Below, one piece after another: positions 55,610 through 64,000 of a stretch of DNA of 64,000 nt (positions within the stretch are counted from its first letter, which is position 1; the number at the start of each line of letters is the position of its first letter). A program made the translations under genes and the position numbers. Under the pieces are notes generated by a model. The model did not search any database. It was not told the DNA's origin and saw only the letters and a program-made list of their open reading frames with translations. This stretch comes from Varibaculum vaginae. GTDB taxonomy: Bacteria; Actinomycetota; Actinomycetes; Actinomycetales; Actinomycetaceae. The DNA lies in assembly GCF_900604285.1 (NCBI RefSeq), contig NZ_UWNY01000001.1, positions 930,001 to 994,000 on the forward strand. The letters are read 5' to 3'.

Positions 55610-56668
55610 GTGGCAACCATTCGTGACGTGGCTAAAGCCGCCGGAGTCTCGATTGCCACAGTTTCGCGCGCCCTTAATGGGAATACCCATTTAGCTCCTG
55701 AAACTCTCCGTAAGGTATTGACGGCCGCCGAGGATTTAGGTTACCAAAAAGATCGTTTAGCAGCGGCAATGCGTACCGGGCGTACCGGAGCTATCGGCTT
55801 GGTAGTAGGTGACGTGATGAACCCCTTTTATGCGATGCTGGCGCATTGCGTAGAGCGGGCAGTGCGTTCCCATCAAACTTCTCTTGTACTCTCGAATGCT
55901 CATGAAGATGGAAAAAGTTATGAAAACGGGATTCGAGCACTGGCAAAACAGGGGGTAGACGGACTATTGGTGGTACCGCCCTCGCGGATAAAGCCTGGGT
56001 GGAAGCATCCAGATCCTCCCGAGGGAATGGCTATGGTGGCTTTAGACCGGGAACCTCCAGGGGCGATGATCCCTTCAGTGCTGATTGATTCTACCCGAGC
56101 GATGCGGGATATGGCAGAGCATTTAAGGGATGCCGGTTATCGTCGTCCTGCCTACTTAGCTGGTCCAGAATTTTCTTTATCGGAACAAAGGCGTAGTAAA
56201 CAACTGCAAGTGGCCTTAACTGAATGCGGTTTTGAGAAGCTGGAAGTGGAATATTGTCACCATGAGGCAGTTTCCGCGGCTAGCGCCACTCGGGCTTTGC
56301 TGGCACTTTATCGTCCAGATATTATTATCTGCGCTTCTAACCAGATTGCTTTGGGGGTGCTGATGATTGCTAAAAGTATGGGAATGCAGCTAGGTTCCGA
56401 TCTGGGACTAGCGGCAATCGATGATATTTCCTGGTTCTCTGTGATGTCCCCGGCAATTAGTGTGATTGACCAACCTGTAGACAAGCTGGCTAATCTGGGG
56501 GTGACTGTGCTGATGAAACAGATTTTCGGTGCTGCCTTTGTGCCGAAAGCTGAGGATCGTATAGTGGCCGGTGAAGGTGCCTTTATCCCGCGAGAATCTA
56601 CACAAGGGCCGCGCCTTTCTGCTCAATATGCGGGACGTTGGTTACCAGAAAGCGGGAAATCCGTTTAA
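55610..56668 (+). CDS. LacI-family transcriptional regulator
   Basis: 352 residues. The N-terminal helix-turn-helix and hinge read TIRDVAKAAGVSIATVSRALNG ... LGYQKDRLAAAMRTGRTGAIGLVVGD. A periplasmic-binding-like effector domain follows, with VLIDSTRAMRDMAEHL and LGLAAIDDISWFSVMSPAISVIDQP. GTG start at 55610 with GGAGGGGG upstream. No sugar transporter or catabolic gene is adjacent, so the effector and targets are unknown. Palindromic sites upstream suggest autoregulation. leuA follows after a leader region. Confidence 0.93.
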   Translation: MATIRDVAKAAGVSIATVSRALNGNTHLAPETLRKVLTAAEDLGYQKDRLAAAMRTGRTGAIGLVVGDVMNPFYAMLAHCVERAVRSHQTSLVLSNAHEDGKSYENGIRALAKQGVDGLLVVPPSRIKPGWKHPDPPEGMAMVALDREPPGAMIPSVLIDSTRAMRDMAEHLRDAGYRRPAYLAGPEFSLSEQRRSKQLQVALTECGFEKLEVEYCHHEAVSAASATRALLALYRPDIIICASNQIALGVLMIAKSMGMQLGSDLGLAAIDDISWFSVMSPAISVIDQPVDKLANLGVTVLMKQIFGAAFVPKAEDRIVAGEGAFIPRESTQGPRLSAQYAGRWLPESGKSV

Positions 56669-56677
56669 AGTGGTACT

Positions 56678-56725
56678 ATGCGTTTGATTGCTCTGCTGCT
56701 AGGCTGCCGCGACGAAGTCCAGTAA
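56678..56725 (+). CDS. probable leucine leader peptide of leuA
   Basis: A 15-residue frame, MRLIALLLGCRDEVQ, with four Leu codons (TTG, CTG, CTG, CTA) in its first eight, lies 121 nt upstream of the leuA start. Its 3' end is inside a hairpin (56707-56747). This is the arrangement of a leucine-responsive attenuator, and leader-peptide control of leuA has been described in actinobacteria. No strong Shine-Dalgarno precedes it, so translation is inferred. Confidence 0.6.
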   Translation: MRLIALLLGCRDEVQ

Positions 56726-56747
56726 ATCTGGTCGAGACTCGTCGCGG
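56707..56747 (+). promoter_or_regulatory. hairpin of the leuA leader (attenuator-like)
   Basis: CCGCGACGA (56707-56715) pairs perfectly with TCGTCGCGG (56739-56747). Inside, CCAG (56719-56722) pairs with CTGG (56728-56731). The left arm overlaps the last codons of the leader peptide, so ribosome position would affect folding. No clear T-run follows (GATTCCTTGCTTT), so the output may be partial termination or translation control. Confidence 0.6.
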
Positions 56748-56798
56748 GATTCCTTGCTTTCCTCGGCCAGCCGTTTAAAAGCAGAAAGAAATCATAAA

Positions 56799-58550
56799 AT
56801 GCGAACTACTGGTAAAGCTCCTCGGCAACAACCTTCTGGAATGCCCTTTCAAAAGTATGCTCATTTTTGGGATACTTCGCTGAAATTATCGGATCGTACC
56901 TGGCCAGATAGAAATGTAACCCAGGCTCCTCGCTGGCTGTCTACAGATTTGCGGGATGGTAACCAGGCCTTGATCGACCCGATGGATCCGCGGCGTAAAC
57001 GCAAATTGTTTGACCTTTTGGTTCAGATTGGGTTTAAGGAGATCGAAATCGGCTTCCCGGCAGCTTCACAGGTAGATTACGACTTCGTGCGCTCGCTGGT
57101 GGAAGAGGATGCAATCCCCGAGGACGTGTGTGTTTCGGTGCTTACCCAGGCGCGCGAAGATTTAATCGGACGCACGGTGGAGTCGCTAGTAGGGGTGCCG
57201 CGAGCCAATGTCCATATTTATAACGCCACCTCACCCACTTTTCGAGAAATCGTATTCCACAACGATAAGGCGGCCACCGTGGAGCTGGCGGTTAGCGGAG
57301 TACGAGAAATAATCGCGCAAGCAGAAAAACAGTTGGATGATTCTACGGTATTTGGTTTGCAGTATTCCCCTGAAATTTTCGTGGACACCGAGCCCGAATT
57401 TGCTTTAGAAATCTGTGAAGCGGTAATGGATATTTGGCAACCCGATGATAGCCGCGAAATTATCTTGAACCTGCCGGCAACAGTGGAACGTTACACCCCG
57501 GACTCCTATGCCGATCAGGTTGAATGGATGAGTCGTCACCTTAGTCGCCGTGAGCACGTATGTTTGTCAGTACATAACCATAATGATCGGGGGACGGGGA
57601 TTGCTGCGGCAGAACTGTCTATGAAAGCAGGCGCGGATCGGGTAGAAGGCTGTCTGCTGGGGCAGGGGGAAAGAACTGGTAACGTCGATTTGATTACTTT
57701 GGCGATGAATCTTTATTCCCAAGGAATCGACCCTATGCTGGATCTTTCTAACCTGGATCAGCTGCGCAAAACCGTGGAGCACTGTACTCGCATGGAAACC
57801 AATCCCCGCCAGCCCTACACTGGTGATTTGGTTTACACTTCTTTTTCGGGTTCCCATCAGGACGCCATTAAGAAAGGGTTTGATAAGCGTGCCCGAGAAG
57901 TGGCAGCTGCCGATGGTGACCAGAACCAGGTGATCTGGACGGTACCTTACCTTCCGATTGATCCCGGTGATATCGGACGTGACTACCAGGCAGTGGTAAG
58001 GGTTAACTCTCAGTCTGGCAAGGGGGGAATCGCGTTCATGATGAAACGCGACTACTCCTTGGATTTGCCACGGCGCCTGCAGGTGGAATTCTATCGCCAT
58101 GTACAGGAGTACACGGAAAAGTTCGGGGGCGAGGTAGACTCACAGCATTTGTGGAAGATCTTTGCCGATGAATATCTGCCCGGCGAAGAACACAGTCTTT
58201 CTCCCTGGGGACGTTTCAAACTGCGTGATTCCCTTGCAGATAACAACCATGAAACGGGGGAAGTCTCCTTGCGGGCTCGGGTTATTGACAACGGTAATTT
58301 GCGTACTTTGGAGGCGGTGGCGCCCGGCCCCATCGAAGCGTTCATTACCGCCTTCCAAGGGCTGGGTCTGGATATCAAAGTGCTCGACTATGTTGAGCAT
58401 GCGATGGAAACCGGCGAGAGTTCGCGGGCAGCGGCTTATGTTGAGGCTGAAATCTCCGGTCAGGTGCTATGGGGAGTAGGTATTGATTCTTCGATTACTC
58501 GCGCTACTTATAAAGCGGTAATAAGTGCCCTCAACCGCGCAGAACGTTAG
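56799..58550 (+). CDS. leuA: 2-isopropylmalate synthase
   Basis: 583 residues in the actinobacterial LeuA form: FWDTSLKLSDRTWPDRNVTQAPRW, then STDLRDGNQALIDPM with the catalytic Arg/Asp-metal site. SVHNHNDRGTGIAAAEL (HxH-type metal ligands) and GCLLGQGERTGNVDL come next. The C-terminal regulatory domain that binds leucine ends the protein. It joins acetyl-CoA to 2-ketoisovalerate in the first leucine step. The frame opens at TTG 56754, but ATG 56799 is chosen: AGAAAGAAA precedes it and the extra 15 residues have no counterpart. Leader-peptide control is probable. Confidence 0.96.
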   Translation: MRTTGKAPRQQPSGMPFQKYAHFWDTSLKLSDRTWPDRNVTQAPRWLSTDLRDGNQALIDPMDPRRKRKLFDLLVQIGFKEIEIGFPAASQVDYDFVRSLVEEDAIPEDVCVSVLTQAREDLIGRTVESLVGVPRANVHIYNATSPTFREIVFHNDKAATVELAVSGVREIIAQAEKQLDDSTVFGLQYSPEIFVDTEPEFALEICEAVMDIWQPDDSREIILNLPATVERYTPDSYADQVEWMSRHLSRREHVCLSVHNHNDRGTGIAAAELSMKAGADRVEGCLLGQGERTGNVDLITLAMNLYSQGIDPMLDLSNLDQLRKTVEHCTRMETNPRQPYTGDLVYTSFSGSHQDAIKKGFDKRAREVAAADGDQNQVIWTVPYLPIDPGDIGRDYQAVVRVNSQSGKGGIAFMMKRDYSLDLPRRLQVEFYRHVQEYTEKFGGEVDSQHLWKIFADEYLPGEEHSLSPWGRFKLRDSLADNNHETGEVSLRARVIDNGNLRTLEAVAPGPIEAFITAFQGLGLDIKVLDYVEHAMETGESSRAAAYVEAEISGQVLWGVGIDSSITRATYKAVISALNRAER

Positions 58551-58709
58551 GGCTTGGTGGCTGCCAAATAGCATTTTGAACTTGAAATCAAAAGTTGTTT
58601 CCTAGCAATCGACTTGCAGGATTCGCTTTGGTACGGCCTCTATATTTGCAGAGGGAGCAGCTAATAGTTGACCACAAGTGTTATTTGAACCGGGTTAACG
58701 CTGAACTGT

Positions 58710-58737
58710 CACCTGGATGTGAGATAATATCCAGGTG
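58710..58737 (+). promoter_or_regulatory. inverted repeat over the recO -10 region and start codon
   Basis: CACCTGGAT (58710-58718) and its exact complement ATCCAGGTG (58729-58737) flank GTGAGATAAT. The -10-like GATAAT is at 58723-58728, and a start of transcription 6-7 nt later would fall on the GTG start codon (58735-58737), giving a leaderless mRNA. No Shine-Dalgarno is present. The repeat could be a repressor operator or a start-codon-masking hairpin if transcription begins upstream. Confidence 0.55.
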
Positions 58738-59466
58738 CTGCGAACCTATACCGACCAGGCGATTGTTCTGCGAACCACCAAACTAGGGGAAGCAGACATG
58801 ATCTTGACTCTGCTGACCTTAGAGCATGGTCAAGTACGGGCGGTAGCTAAAGGACTGCGCCGCACTTCCTCGAAATTCGGGGCGCGTCTTAGTCCCTTTA
58901 ACCGCGTAAAACTGCAGCTACATTCCGGGAGAAACCTGGACACTGTCACTCAGGCTGAGTCACTCAGTCTCGATGCTCCCCAAATTGCCTCCGACTACGA
59001 ACGTTATCTCTCGGGGCAGGTCATGCTAGAAACCGCCGAGAAACTTTCCGAGGGAGAGGGCTCACGCAGTCAATACCGGCTACTCGCTGGGGCGATAGCG
59101 GCCTTAGCGAACCGAGCCCACCGTCCCGGCATGGTATTGTCCTCTTACCTATTGCGCACTCTAGCGATAGCTGGATGGGCGCCTGCCTTAAGCGAGTGTG
59201 CACTGTGCGGAGCTGGCGGTCCTTTTAAAGTGTTTTCTGCACCTGCCGGCGGAGTGGTGTGCGAAGATTGTCAGCTTAGTGGGGGAGTGCGCATTTCAGC
59301 GGCGGTAACCAACCTGTTTACTTCGCTGCTCTCGGGGCAGTGGCCACAGGGATATCAAGCAGATGCGCTAACCCAGGGAACAGCAGAAGAAGTGGTCACT
59401 GCCTATACCGAATGGGTGTTAGAACGAAAGCTAAAATCTCTGTCGGTGCGGGACCGCAAGGCATAA
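58735..59466 (+). CDS. recO: DNA repair protein RecO
   Basis: 243 residues. The OB fold has RTYTDQAIVLRTTKLGEADMILTLLT, a helical core follows, and a four-Cys zinc site is visible (C155, C158, C176, C179 in CALCG...CEDC). RecO loads RecA onto SSB-coated DNA with RecR in gap repair. GTG start at 58735, apparently leaderless (no Shine-Dalgarno, -10-like element 6 nt upstream). The gap 58551-58734 between leuA and recO holds this promoter region and nothing else I recognise. uppS follows 7 nt after the stop. Confidence 0.95.
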   Translation: MLRTYTDQAIVLRTTKLGEADMILTLLTLEHGQVRAVAKGLRRTSSKFGARLSPFNRVKLQLHSGRNLDTVTQAESLSLDAPQIASDYERYLSGQVMLETAEKLSEGEGSRSQYRLLAGAIAALANRAHRPGMVLSSYLLRTLAIAGWAPALSECALCGAGGPFKVFSAPAGGVVCEDCQLSGGVRISAAVTNLFTSLLSGQWPQGYQADALTQGTAEEVVTAYTEWVLERKLKSLSVRDRKA

Positions 59467-59473
59467 TAAGAAC

Positions 59474-60256
59474 ATGAGCGATAAAGACTTGGTAGCAACC
59501 GTTCCCCCCGGGCAGGGCGCCTCAATGCCACTGCTATCGCCAGTTCCCTCCCATGTGGCGCTAATTATGGATGGCAATGGTCGCTGGGCTAACCAGCAGG
59601 GCTTACCGCGCACGGCAGGGCATCAAGCTGGAGAACTATCGCTGATGGACACCCTGGCCGGGGCAGTAGAAGCCGGGGTGAAAATGGTGAGTGTCTATGC
59701 TTTTTCTACCGAGAACTGGAGACGCTCCCCGGCAGAAGTTCGTTTCCTTATGGGGTATTCGCGGGATGTGATCCGCCGTCGCTCCCACGAACTTAACGAT
59801 TGGAACGTGCGCATTGTGTGGTCGGGGAGACGAGGACGGCTGTGGAAATCAGTTATCAAGGAACTAGAAGCTGCCGCCGAGCTAACTAAGAAAAACACCG
59901 GGATGGTGTTTAATATGTGCATCAATTATGGAGGGCGGGCAGAACTAGTTGATGCTGCGCGTGCGGTTGCACGCCGGGTTGCGGCCGGGGAAATTAGCGA
60001 AAAGCATATCCGTGAGGACACCCTGGCGCGGGAAATGTACCTGGGAGGTATGCCAGATGTGGACTTACTGATTCGCACCTCTGGGGAACAGCGCCTGTCA
60101 AACTTCTTGCTCTGGCAATGTGCGTATGCGGAACTCAGTTTTGTCCCCGAGATGTGGCCTGATTTTAAACGGGAACAACTCTGGCGGGAACTTGCAGCAT
60201 TTGGGGGACGTAATCGGCGTTTTGGAGGGGCGAAAGATCAGCCTGCACACTTCTAA
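59474..60256 (+). CDS. uppS: isoprenyl transferase (cis-prenyl, undecaprenyl/decaprenyl diphosphate synthase family)
   Basis: 260 residues. The catalytic start HVALIMDGNGRWANQQGLPRTAGH carries Asp33, and SVYAFSTENWRRSP and DLLIRTSGEQRLSNFLLWQ are the family blocks for pyrophosphate and isopentenyl-PP binding. It builds the long-chain lipid carrier for peptidoglycan precursors. A ~25-residue N-terminal extension is polar. ATG at 59474. The usual neighbour of recO in actinobacteria. Confidence 0.95.
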   Translation: MSDKDLVATVPPGQGASMPLLSPVPSHVALIMDGNGRWANQQGLPRTAGHQAGELSLMDTLAGAVEAGVKMVSVYAFSTENWRRSPAEVRFLMGYSRDVIRRRSHELNDWNVRIVWSGRRGRLWKSVIKELEAAAELTKKNTGMVFNMCINYGGRAELVDAARAVARRVAAGEISEKHIREDTLAREMYLGGMPDVDLLIRTSGEQRLSNFLLWQCAYAELSFVPEMWPDFKREQLWRELAAFGGRNRRFGGAKDQPAHF

Positions 60257-60345
60257 AGTCATTTCGAGACTCTTGAAAATTCGTGTAGCGCGCTTTCGCA
60301 TTCCCCGGGAAGGCGCCCTCGAAAAGACGCAAAATCCGGGTAATG

Positions 60346-61566
60346 CTAATCCCAAAGGGGGTGGGCGAAGAGACCGCTGCCCAATTTAGGTTCGAACCAA
60401 GTGGATTTAGGGGGCATGATTTTACCGGCATCTGCCACTTCCATCACTTGGTCAATCTGGGTGGGGTACATGTAAAATGCACAGGCTGCGCCCTTATCTA
60501 CCGCAGCTTTAAGCTCTCCATCTCCGCGAATCCCGCCTACGAACTCGATACGTTCGCTGGTGCGCGGATCTTCAATCCCCAGTAGGGGAGCAAGTACCTT
60601 TTCTTGCAGTAATGACACATCCAAAGAATCGGGCAGTTCTTTACCGGCGATAACGTCGGGGTGGAAGCTGCATGTGTACCATTTGCCATCCAAATACATA
60701 CTGAAGGAGCCGACTGCTGGTGGTTCCGCAAATACACTGAGCTCGCTTATCGTCGCTACTTGCGCTAAGTCAGTTAAGAACTGTTCGGGGTTAGTGTCTC
60801 CCCAATCAAGCACTAGCCGGTTGTAGGGTAGGCATCGCAGATCATGATCGGGAACTGCGACTACCAGGAACTCATTCCAAGGAGCATCTGCGCGCTGGGG
60901 GCGAGAAAGCCCTACTTTTGCTGCAGAAGCCGAGCGGTGATGACCATCGGCAATATAAAAGTAGTCCAAAGATTCTAGGGCGCGGGTTGCCAAGGTGGTA
61001 TCTTCATCCGATAAAGGCCAAAGTTCATGGTAGGTTCCATCGAGAGTTTTTCCGGTAAGCAGTGGCTTTTCTCTAGTTACCCTCGCGGAAAGTTCATCGA
61101 TTTCTTGATTGGCACGATAGGTCAAAAACACCGGCTCGGTATGGGCGTTAACCCGGTCAAAATGCTTAATCCGGTCGGCCTCTTTAATCGCCAAAGTTTT
61201 CTCATGTCGCTTAATAGTGCCGTCCTGATAATCGGTTACCTGGGCGCATCCTACAATCCCCACCTGGGAGGCGCCTCGCCAATTCTCCCTGTACAGATAA
61301 AGGCAAGGCCGCTCTTCGCGGATAAGTATGCCGCGGTTAATAAAATCCGTTAAGTTTGCGGCAGCCTGCTCATGTACTTGGTTTGCGTGTTGATCTACGC
61401 TTAAAGGTAAATCAATTTCTGCGCGGGTGACATGTAGATAGGAGTCGGGGTCTTTTCCCTGCGCTGCGGCCTCCTGTCGGTTCATGACGTCATAGGGCAG
61501 TGCCACTACCCGCGGGGCAGCCTCACTAGTAGGACGCAGGGCGCGAAAAGGACGCAACTTTGGCAT
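60346..61566 (-). CDS. DUF1015 family protein
   Basis: 406 residues: PKLRPFRALRPTSEAAPRVVALPYDVMNRQEA is the family opening. CLYLYRENWR, the AIKEADRIKHFDRVNAHTEPVFL block and FYIADGHHRSASAAKVG near 210 follow, with the conserved GHHR motif. The family is predicted to be SerB-like/HTH-linked, but its reaction is not established. TTG 61569 and ATG 61566 are adjacent starts; ATG has AGGAG six bases upstream. It lies alone, convergent with uppS and divergent from miaB. Confidence 0.88.
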   Translation of the reverse strand: MPKLRPFRALRPTSEAAPRVVALPYDVMNRQEAAAQGKDPDSYLHVTRAEIDLPLSVDQHANQVHEQAAANLTDFINRGILIREERPCLYLYRENWRGASQVGIVGCAQVTDYQDGTIKRHEKTLAIKEADRIKHFDRVNAHTEPVFLTYRANQEIDELSARVTREKPLLTGKTLDGTYHELWPLSDEDTTLATRALESLDYFYIADGHHRSASAAKVGLSRPQRADAPWNEFLVVAVPDHDLRCLPYNRLVLDWGDTNPEQFLTDLAQVATISELSVFAEPPAVGSFSMYLDGKWYTCSFHPDVIAGKELPDSLDVSLLQEKVLAPLLGIEDPRTSERIEFVGGIRGDGELKAAVDKGAACAFYMYPTQIDQVMEVADAGKIMPPKSTWFEPKLGSGLFAHPLWD

Positions 61567-61652
61567 CAAAATCTCCTTAGGGTCGTACTGTTATTACTCT
61601 ACCGGCATATCCGGTTTTCCAAGCAAGCACACCGCCTATTAGACTGGGCGCG

Positions 61653-63167
61653 ATGACAAGCAACGATAAAACGCCCCGTACCTACCATGTGCGCACTCTC
61701 GGGTGCCAGATGAACGAGCATGACTCCGAACGTATGGCGGGTCTGCTAGAAGCCGATGGATTAGTACCGGTAGAACTGGTGCCGGCTGCAGCTGCGCGCG
61801 CCACTCTTGCCGGTGACGGGGGAGCAGATGTAGTAGTAATCAACACTTGTTCCGTGCGGGAAGCCGCCGCTACTCGCCTTTTCGGGAACTTGGGGCAACT
61901 AGCCAGCGTGAAGCGGCAGCGGCCTGGAATGCAGATTGCGGTTGGGGGTTGCCTGGCGCAACAGATGCGCGAAAAAATTATCGAAAAAGCCCCCTATGTG
62001 GATGCGGTGTTCGGCACCCACAATATCGATGTCCTTCCTGCCCTACTGCGCAGATCTGCCCATAACCAACAAGCGGCAGTAGAAATTGCGGAATCTTTAA
62101 AAGTATTTCCCTCCACTTTGCCTACCCGTCGCGAATCGGCTTATTCTGCCTGGGTATCTATCTCGGTGGGCTGTAATAATACTTGTACCTTCTGTATCGT
62201 TCCCTCATTGCGAGGACGTGAGCGGGATCGGCGTCCCGGGGAAGTACTTGCGGAAGTAGAGGCCGTGGTAACGCAGGGAGCATTAGAAGTTACCTTGCTG
62301 GGGCAAAACGTGAATTCCTATGGCGCTGGATTTGGTGATCGCGGAGCATTTGCCAAACTGCTGCGTGCCTGTGGAAATATTCAGGATTTAGAGCGGGTGC
62401 GCTTCACTTCCCCCCATCCGGCCGCCTTTAGCGATGACGTGATCTGGGCGATGGCAGAAACTGAAAACGTGATGCCCACTCTGCATATGCCGCTCCAATC
62501 CGGATCGGATCAGATTCTACGGGCTATGCGTCGGTCTTACCGGCAAAAACGCTTCCTGGGGATATTAAATAAAGTGCGGGAGGCGATGCCCGAGGCCGCG
62601 ATTTCCACCGATATCATCGTGGGTTTCCCCGGAGAGACCGAGGAAGACTTCCAACAAACCCTAGAAGTAGTGGAACAGGCTCGTTTTGCCTCTGCTTTCA
62701 CCTTCCTGTATTCGCCGCGCCCAGGCACCCCGGCGGCGGATCGTGAAGATCAGGTACCTCACCAGGTAAAGCTAGAACGCTACAATCGGTTGATTGCGCT
62801 GCAAGAACAGATTTGCCTGGCAGAAAACCAGAAGTTGGAAGGTACCACGGTGGAAGTTTTAGTTGCCGAGGGAGAAGGACGGAAGGATGAAGAAACTAAG
62901 CGGATTTCGGGGCGGGCTCGCGATGGGCGCCTAGTCCACGTGGCTTTGCCGGCCGAGCAGAAACCGCCTCGACCGGGAGATATCATCACCGCAACCGTCA
63001 CTTACGGTGCTCCCCATAACCTGATTGCTGATTCTGCCTTGCATGGGGGATTATTCTCGGTGCGTGCTACCAGAGCTGGGGATGCCTGGGAGGCGCGCCA
63101 AAGTAAGGAAGAAGCCTATTCCCAGCAAGTTTCGCTAGGTATTCCTGCTATTCGTCCTCGCGGGTAG
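61653..63167 (+). CDS. miaB: tRNA-2-methylthio-N6-dimethylallyladenosine synthase
   Basis: 504 residues. The N-terminal MTTase domain has cluster cysteines C18, C66 and C100 ([25 protein letters not shown]). The radical-SAM CxxxCxxC is C174-C178-C181 (GCNNTCTFC), and a TRAM domain lies at the C-terminus. It adds the 2-methylthio group to i6A37, the base made by MiaA, whose gene follows 8 nt downstream. ATG at 61653. A ~45-residue C-terminal extension goes beyond TRAM. Confidence 0.97.
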   Translation: MTSNDKTPRTYHVRTLGCQMNEHDSERMAGLLEADGLVPVELVPAAAARATLAGDGGADVVVINTCSVREAAATRLFGNLGQLASVKRQRPGMQIAVGGCLAQQMREKIIEKAPYVDAVFGTHNIDVLPALLRRSAHNQQAAVEIAESLKVFPSTLPTRRESAYSAWVSISVGCNNTCTFCIVPSLRGRERDRRPGEVLAEVEAVVTQGALEVTLLGQNVNSYGAGFGDRGAFAKLLRACGNIQDLERVRFTSPHPAAFSDDVIWAMAETENVMPTLHMPLQSGSDQILRAMRRSYRQKRFLGILNKVREAMPEAAISTDIIVGFPGETEEDFQQTLEVVEQARFASAFTFLYSPRPGTPAADREDQVPHQVKLERYNRLIALQEQICLAENQKLEGTTVEVLVAEGEGRKDEETKRISGRARDGRLVHVALPAEQKPPRPGDIITATVTYGAPHNLIADSALHGGLFSVRATRAGDAWEARQSKEEAYSQQVSLGIPAIRPRG

Positions 63168-63175
63168 GTAGCTCC

Positions 63176-64000
63176 GTGGATTCCTCTCAAATTCCTCTGG
63201 TAGCGGTAGTAGGGCTCACTGCCAGCGGAAAATCTGGTTTTTCCCTGCAGCTAGCTCGAGCATTAGGGGAGCGGGGCATCCCCGGTGAAATTATTTCTGC
63301 CGATGCTTTCCAGCTTTACCGGGGTATGGATATCGGAACCGCGAAAGTTTCCGTGCAGGAACGTGAAGGAATCCCACATCATCTGCTGGATGTGTTGGAA
63401 CTACAGGAAAAAGCCTCAGTAGCCGCCTATCAGCATAGTTGCCGACAAGTGATTAACGATATCCGCAGGCGCAAAGCTCTCCCGATTTTGGTGGGAGGCA
63501 GCGGACTATATGTGCGTGCTGCCTTGGATGAAATCGAGTTTCCCGGAACCGATAGCGGTATTAGAACGCGGCTAGCAGCCCAGGCAGCGCAGCTGGGGAT
63601 AGATAAAATGCATCAGCGCCTCGCCGAAGTTGATCCGCAGTCCGCAGCGAAAATCTTGCCTAGTAACGAACGTCGAGTTATCCGCGCGCTGGAAGTCTAC
63701 GAGCTAACCGGAAAGAAATTCTCTGCTACCATGCCCCGCCGGGAATACTTCCAACCCACCTTACAATTGGGAATCAAGTGGCCATTAGACGTGTTAGATG
63801 AGCGCATTTGCCAGCGCACCACGCAAATGTTGGTACACGGATTTATCCAGGAAGTCGCTGGGCTGGAAAAGCAGGGGCTGGCAGATACTCCTACGGCTTG
63901 TCGAGCCACCGGCTACCAGGCAGTTATGGATTTGTTAGCCGGAAAAATCACTCGCGAAGAGGCGACAGAGCAAATAGCGCTACAAACCCGGCAGCTTGCC
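63176..64000 (+). CDS. miaA: tRNA dimethylallyltransferase, truncated by the window end
   Basis: 275 residues visible, running off the right edge without a stop. P-loop GLTASGKS is at 13-20, then the substrate block EIISADAFQLYRGMDIGTAK, ILVGGSGLYVRAAL, and LPSNERRVIRALEVYELTG. The last residues TRQLA match the conserved TRxxAKRQ segment near the end of MiaA, so only the last ~40-50 residues are missing. GTG start at 63176, 8 nt after miaB. It prenylates A37 of tRNAs, the step before MiaB. Confidence 0.95.
   Translation, partial: MDSSQIPLVAVVGLTASGKSGFSLQLARALGERGIPGEIISADAFQLYRGMDIGTAKVSVQEREGIPHHLLDVLELQEKASVAAYQHSCRQVINDIRRRKALPILVGGSGLYVRAALDEIEFPGTDSGIRTRLAAQAAQLGIDKMHQRLAEVDPQSAAKILPSNERRVIRALEVYELTGKKFSATMPRREYFQPTLQLGIKWPLDVLDERICQRTTQMLVHGFIQEVAGLEKQGLADTPTACRATGYQAVMDLLAGKITREEATEQIALQTRQLA

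Overview
This 64 kb window is a core-chromosome segment of an actinobacterium, most plausibly a moderate-GC member of the Actinomycetaceae (Varibaculum/Mobiluncus/Actinomyces type). That family placement is inference. The support is a WhiB1-type iron-sulfur regulator, an MprF-LysRS (LysX) fusion, the order ftsK-pgsA-clgR-DUF3046-recA-recX, a DUF3097 gene beside hemW, gatCAB, frequent GTG/TTG starts and roughly balanced base composition. I see no insertion sequence, prophage, integrase, CRISPR array, rRNA or tRNA.

Layout. 1-5 kb: end of PNPase with a strong terminator, a small membrane protein, an M16 protease, a lipoprotein, then dapB, an acetyltransferase-like gene and dapA (lysine/diaminopimelate route). 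5-11 kb: RNase J, the LysX fusion, and a PfkB-fold protein lacking its catalytic Asp. 11-23 kb: ftsK, pgsA with a long charged tail, clgR, DUF3046, SOS-controlled recA, recX, a cinA-type amidase, prfB, ftsE-ftsX-M23 peptidase, smpB. 23-30.7 kb: on the minus strand, whiB1 and a large orphan FHA plus triple-ATPase FtsK/EssC-like protein; on the plus strand, an enlarged ligA and a cardiolipin-synthase-like enzyme. 30.8-34 kb: gatCAB. 34-37.5 kb (minus): a macro-domain protein paired with a small membrane protein, an SGNH hydrolase, rpsT and an S4-domain protein. 37.5-45 kb: a luciferase-like flavin oxidoreductase with a histone-like tail, lepA, trmB, hemW, then DUF3097 and a glutathione-transferase-fold enzyme on the minus strand. 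45-48.6 kb: riboflavin operon ribD-ribE-ribBA-ribH behind an FMN riboswitch. 48.7-55.5 kb: hrcA (with CIRCE)-dnaJ-rsmE-phoH-ybeY-corC-era. 55.6-64 kb: a LacI regulator, leuA behind a leucine-rich leader peptide, recO (apparently leaderless), uppS, DUF1015 (minus), miaB and the start of miaA.

How the genes work together. Most are housekeeping genes in runs conserved among actinobacteria: RNA decay (PNPase, RNase J, YbeY), translation quality and fidelity (PrfB, SmpB, LepA, GatCAB, TrmB, MiaA/B, RsmE, Era), recombination (RecA, RecX, RecO, LigA), division and wall remodelling (FtsK, FtsEX with an M23 hydrolase, UppS), envelope lipids (PgsA, LysX, cardiolipin synthase) and stress control (ClgR, HrcA/DnaJ, WhiB1). 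The clearest regulatory elements are the SOS box at recA, the CIRCE at hrcA, the FMN riboswitch whose terminator also holds the ribD Shine-Dalgarno, the leu leader peptide, and a perfect inverted repeat spanning the -10 region and start codon of recO.

The least ordinary items are the orphan FHA/FtsK-EssC-like ATPase, the macro-domain/membrane-protein pair, the catalytically degenerate PfkB protein, the tails on PgsA and the flavin oxidoreductase, and the recO palindrome. I do not see a clear multi-gene novel system.
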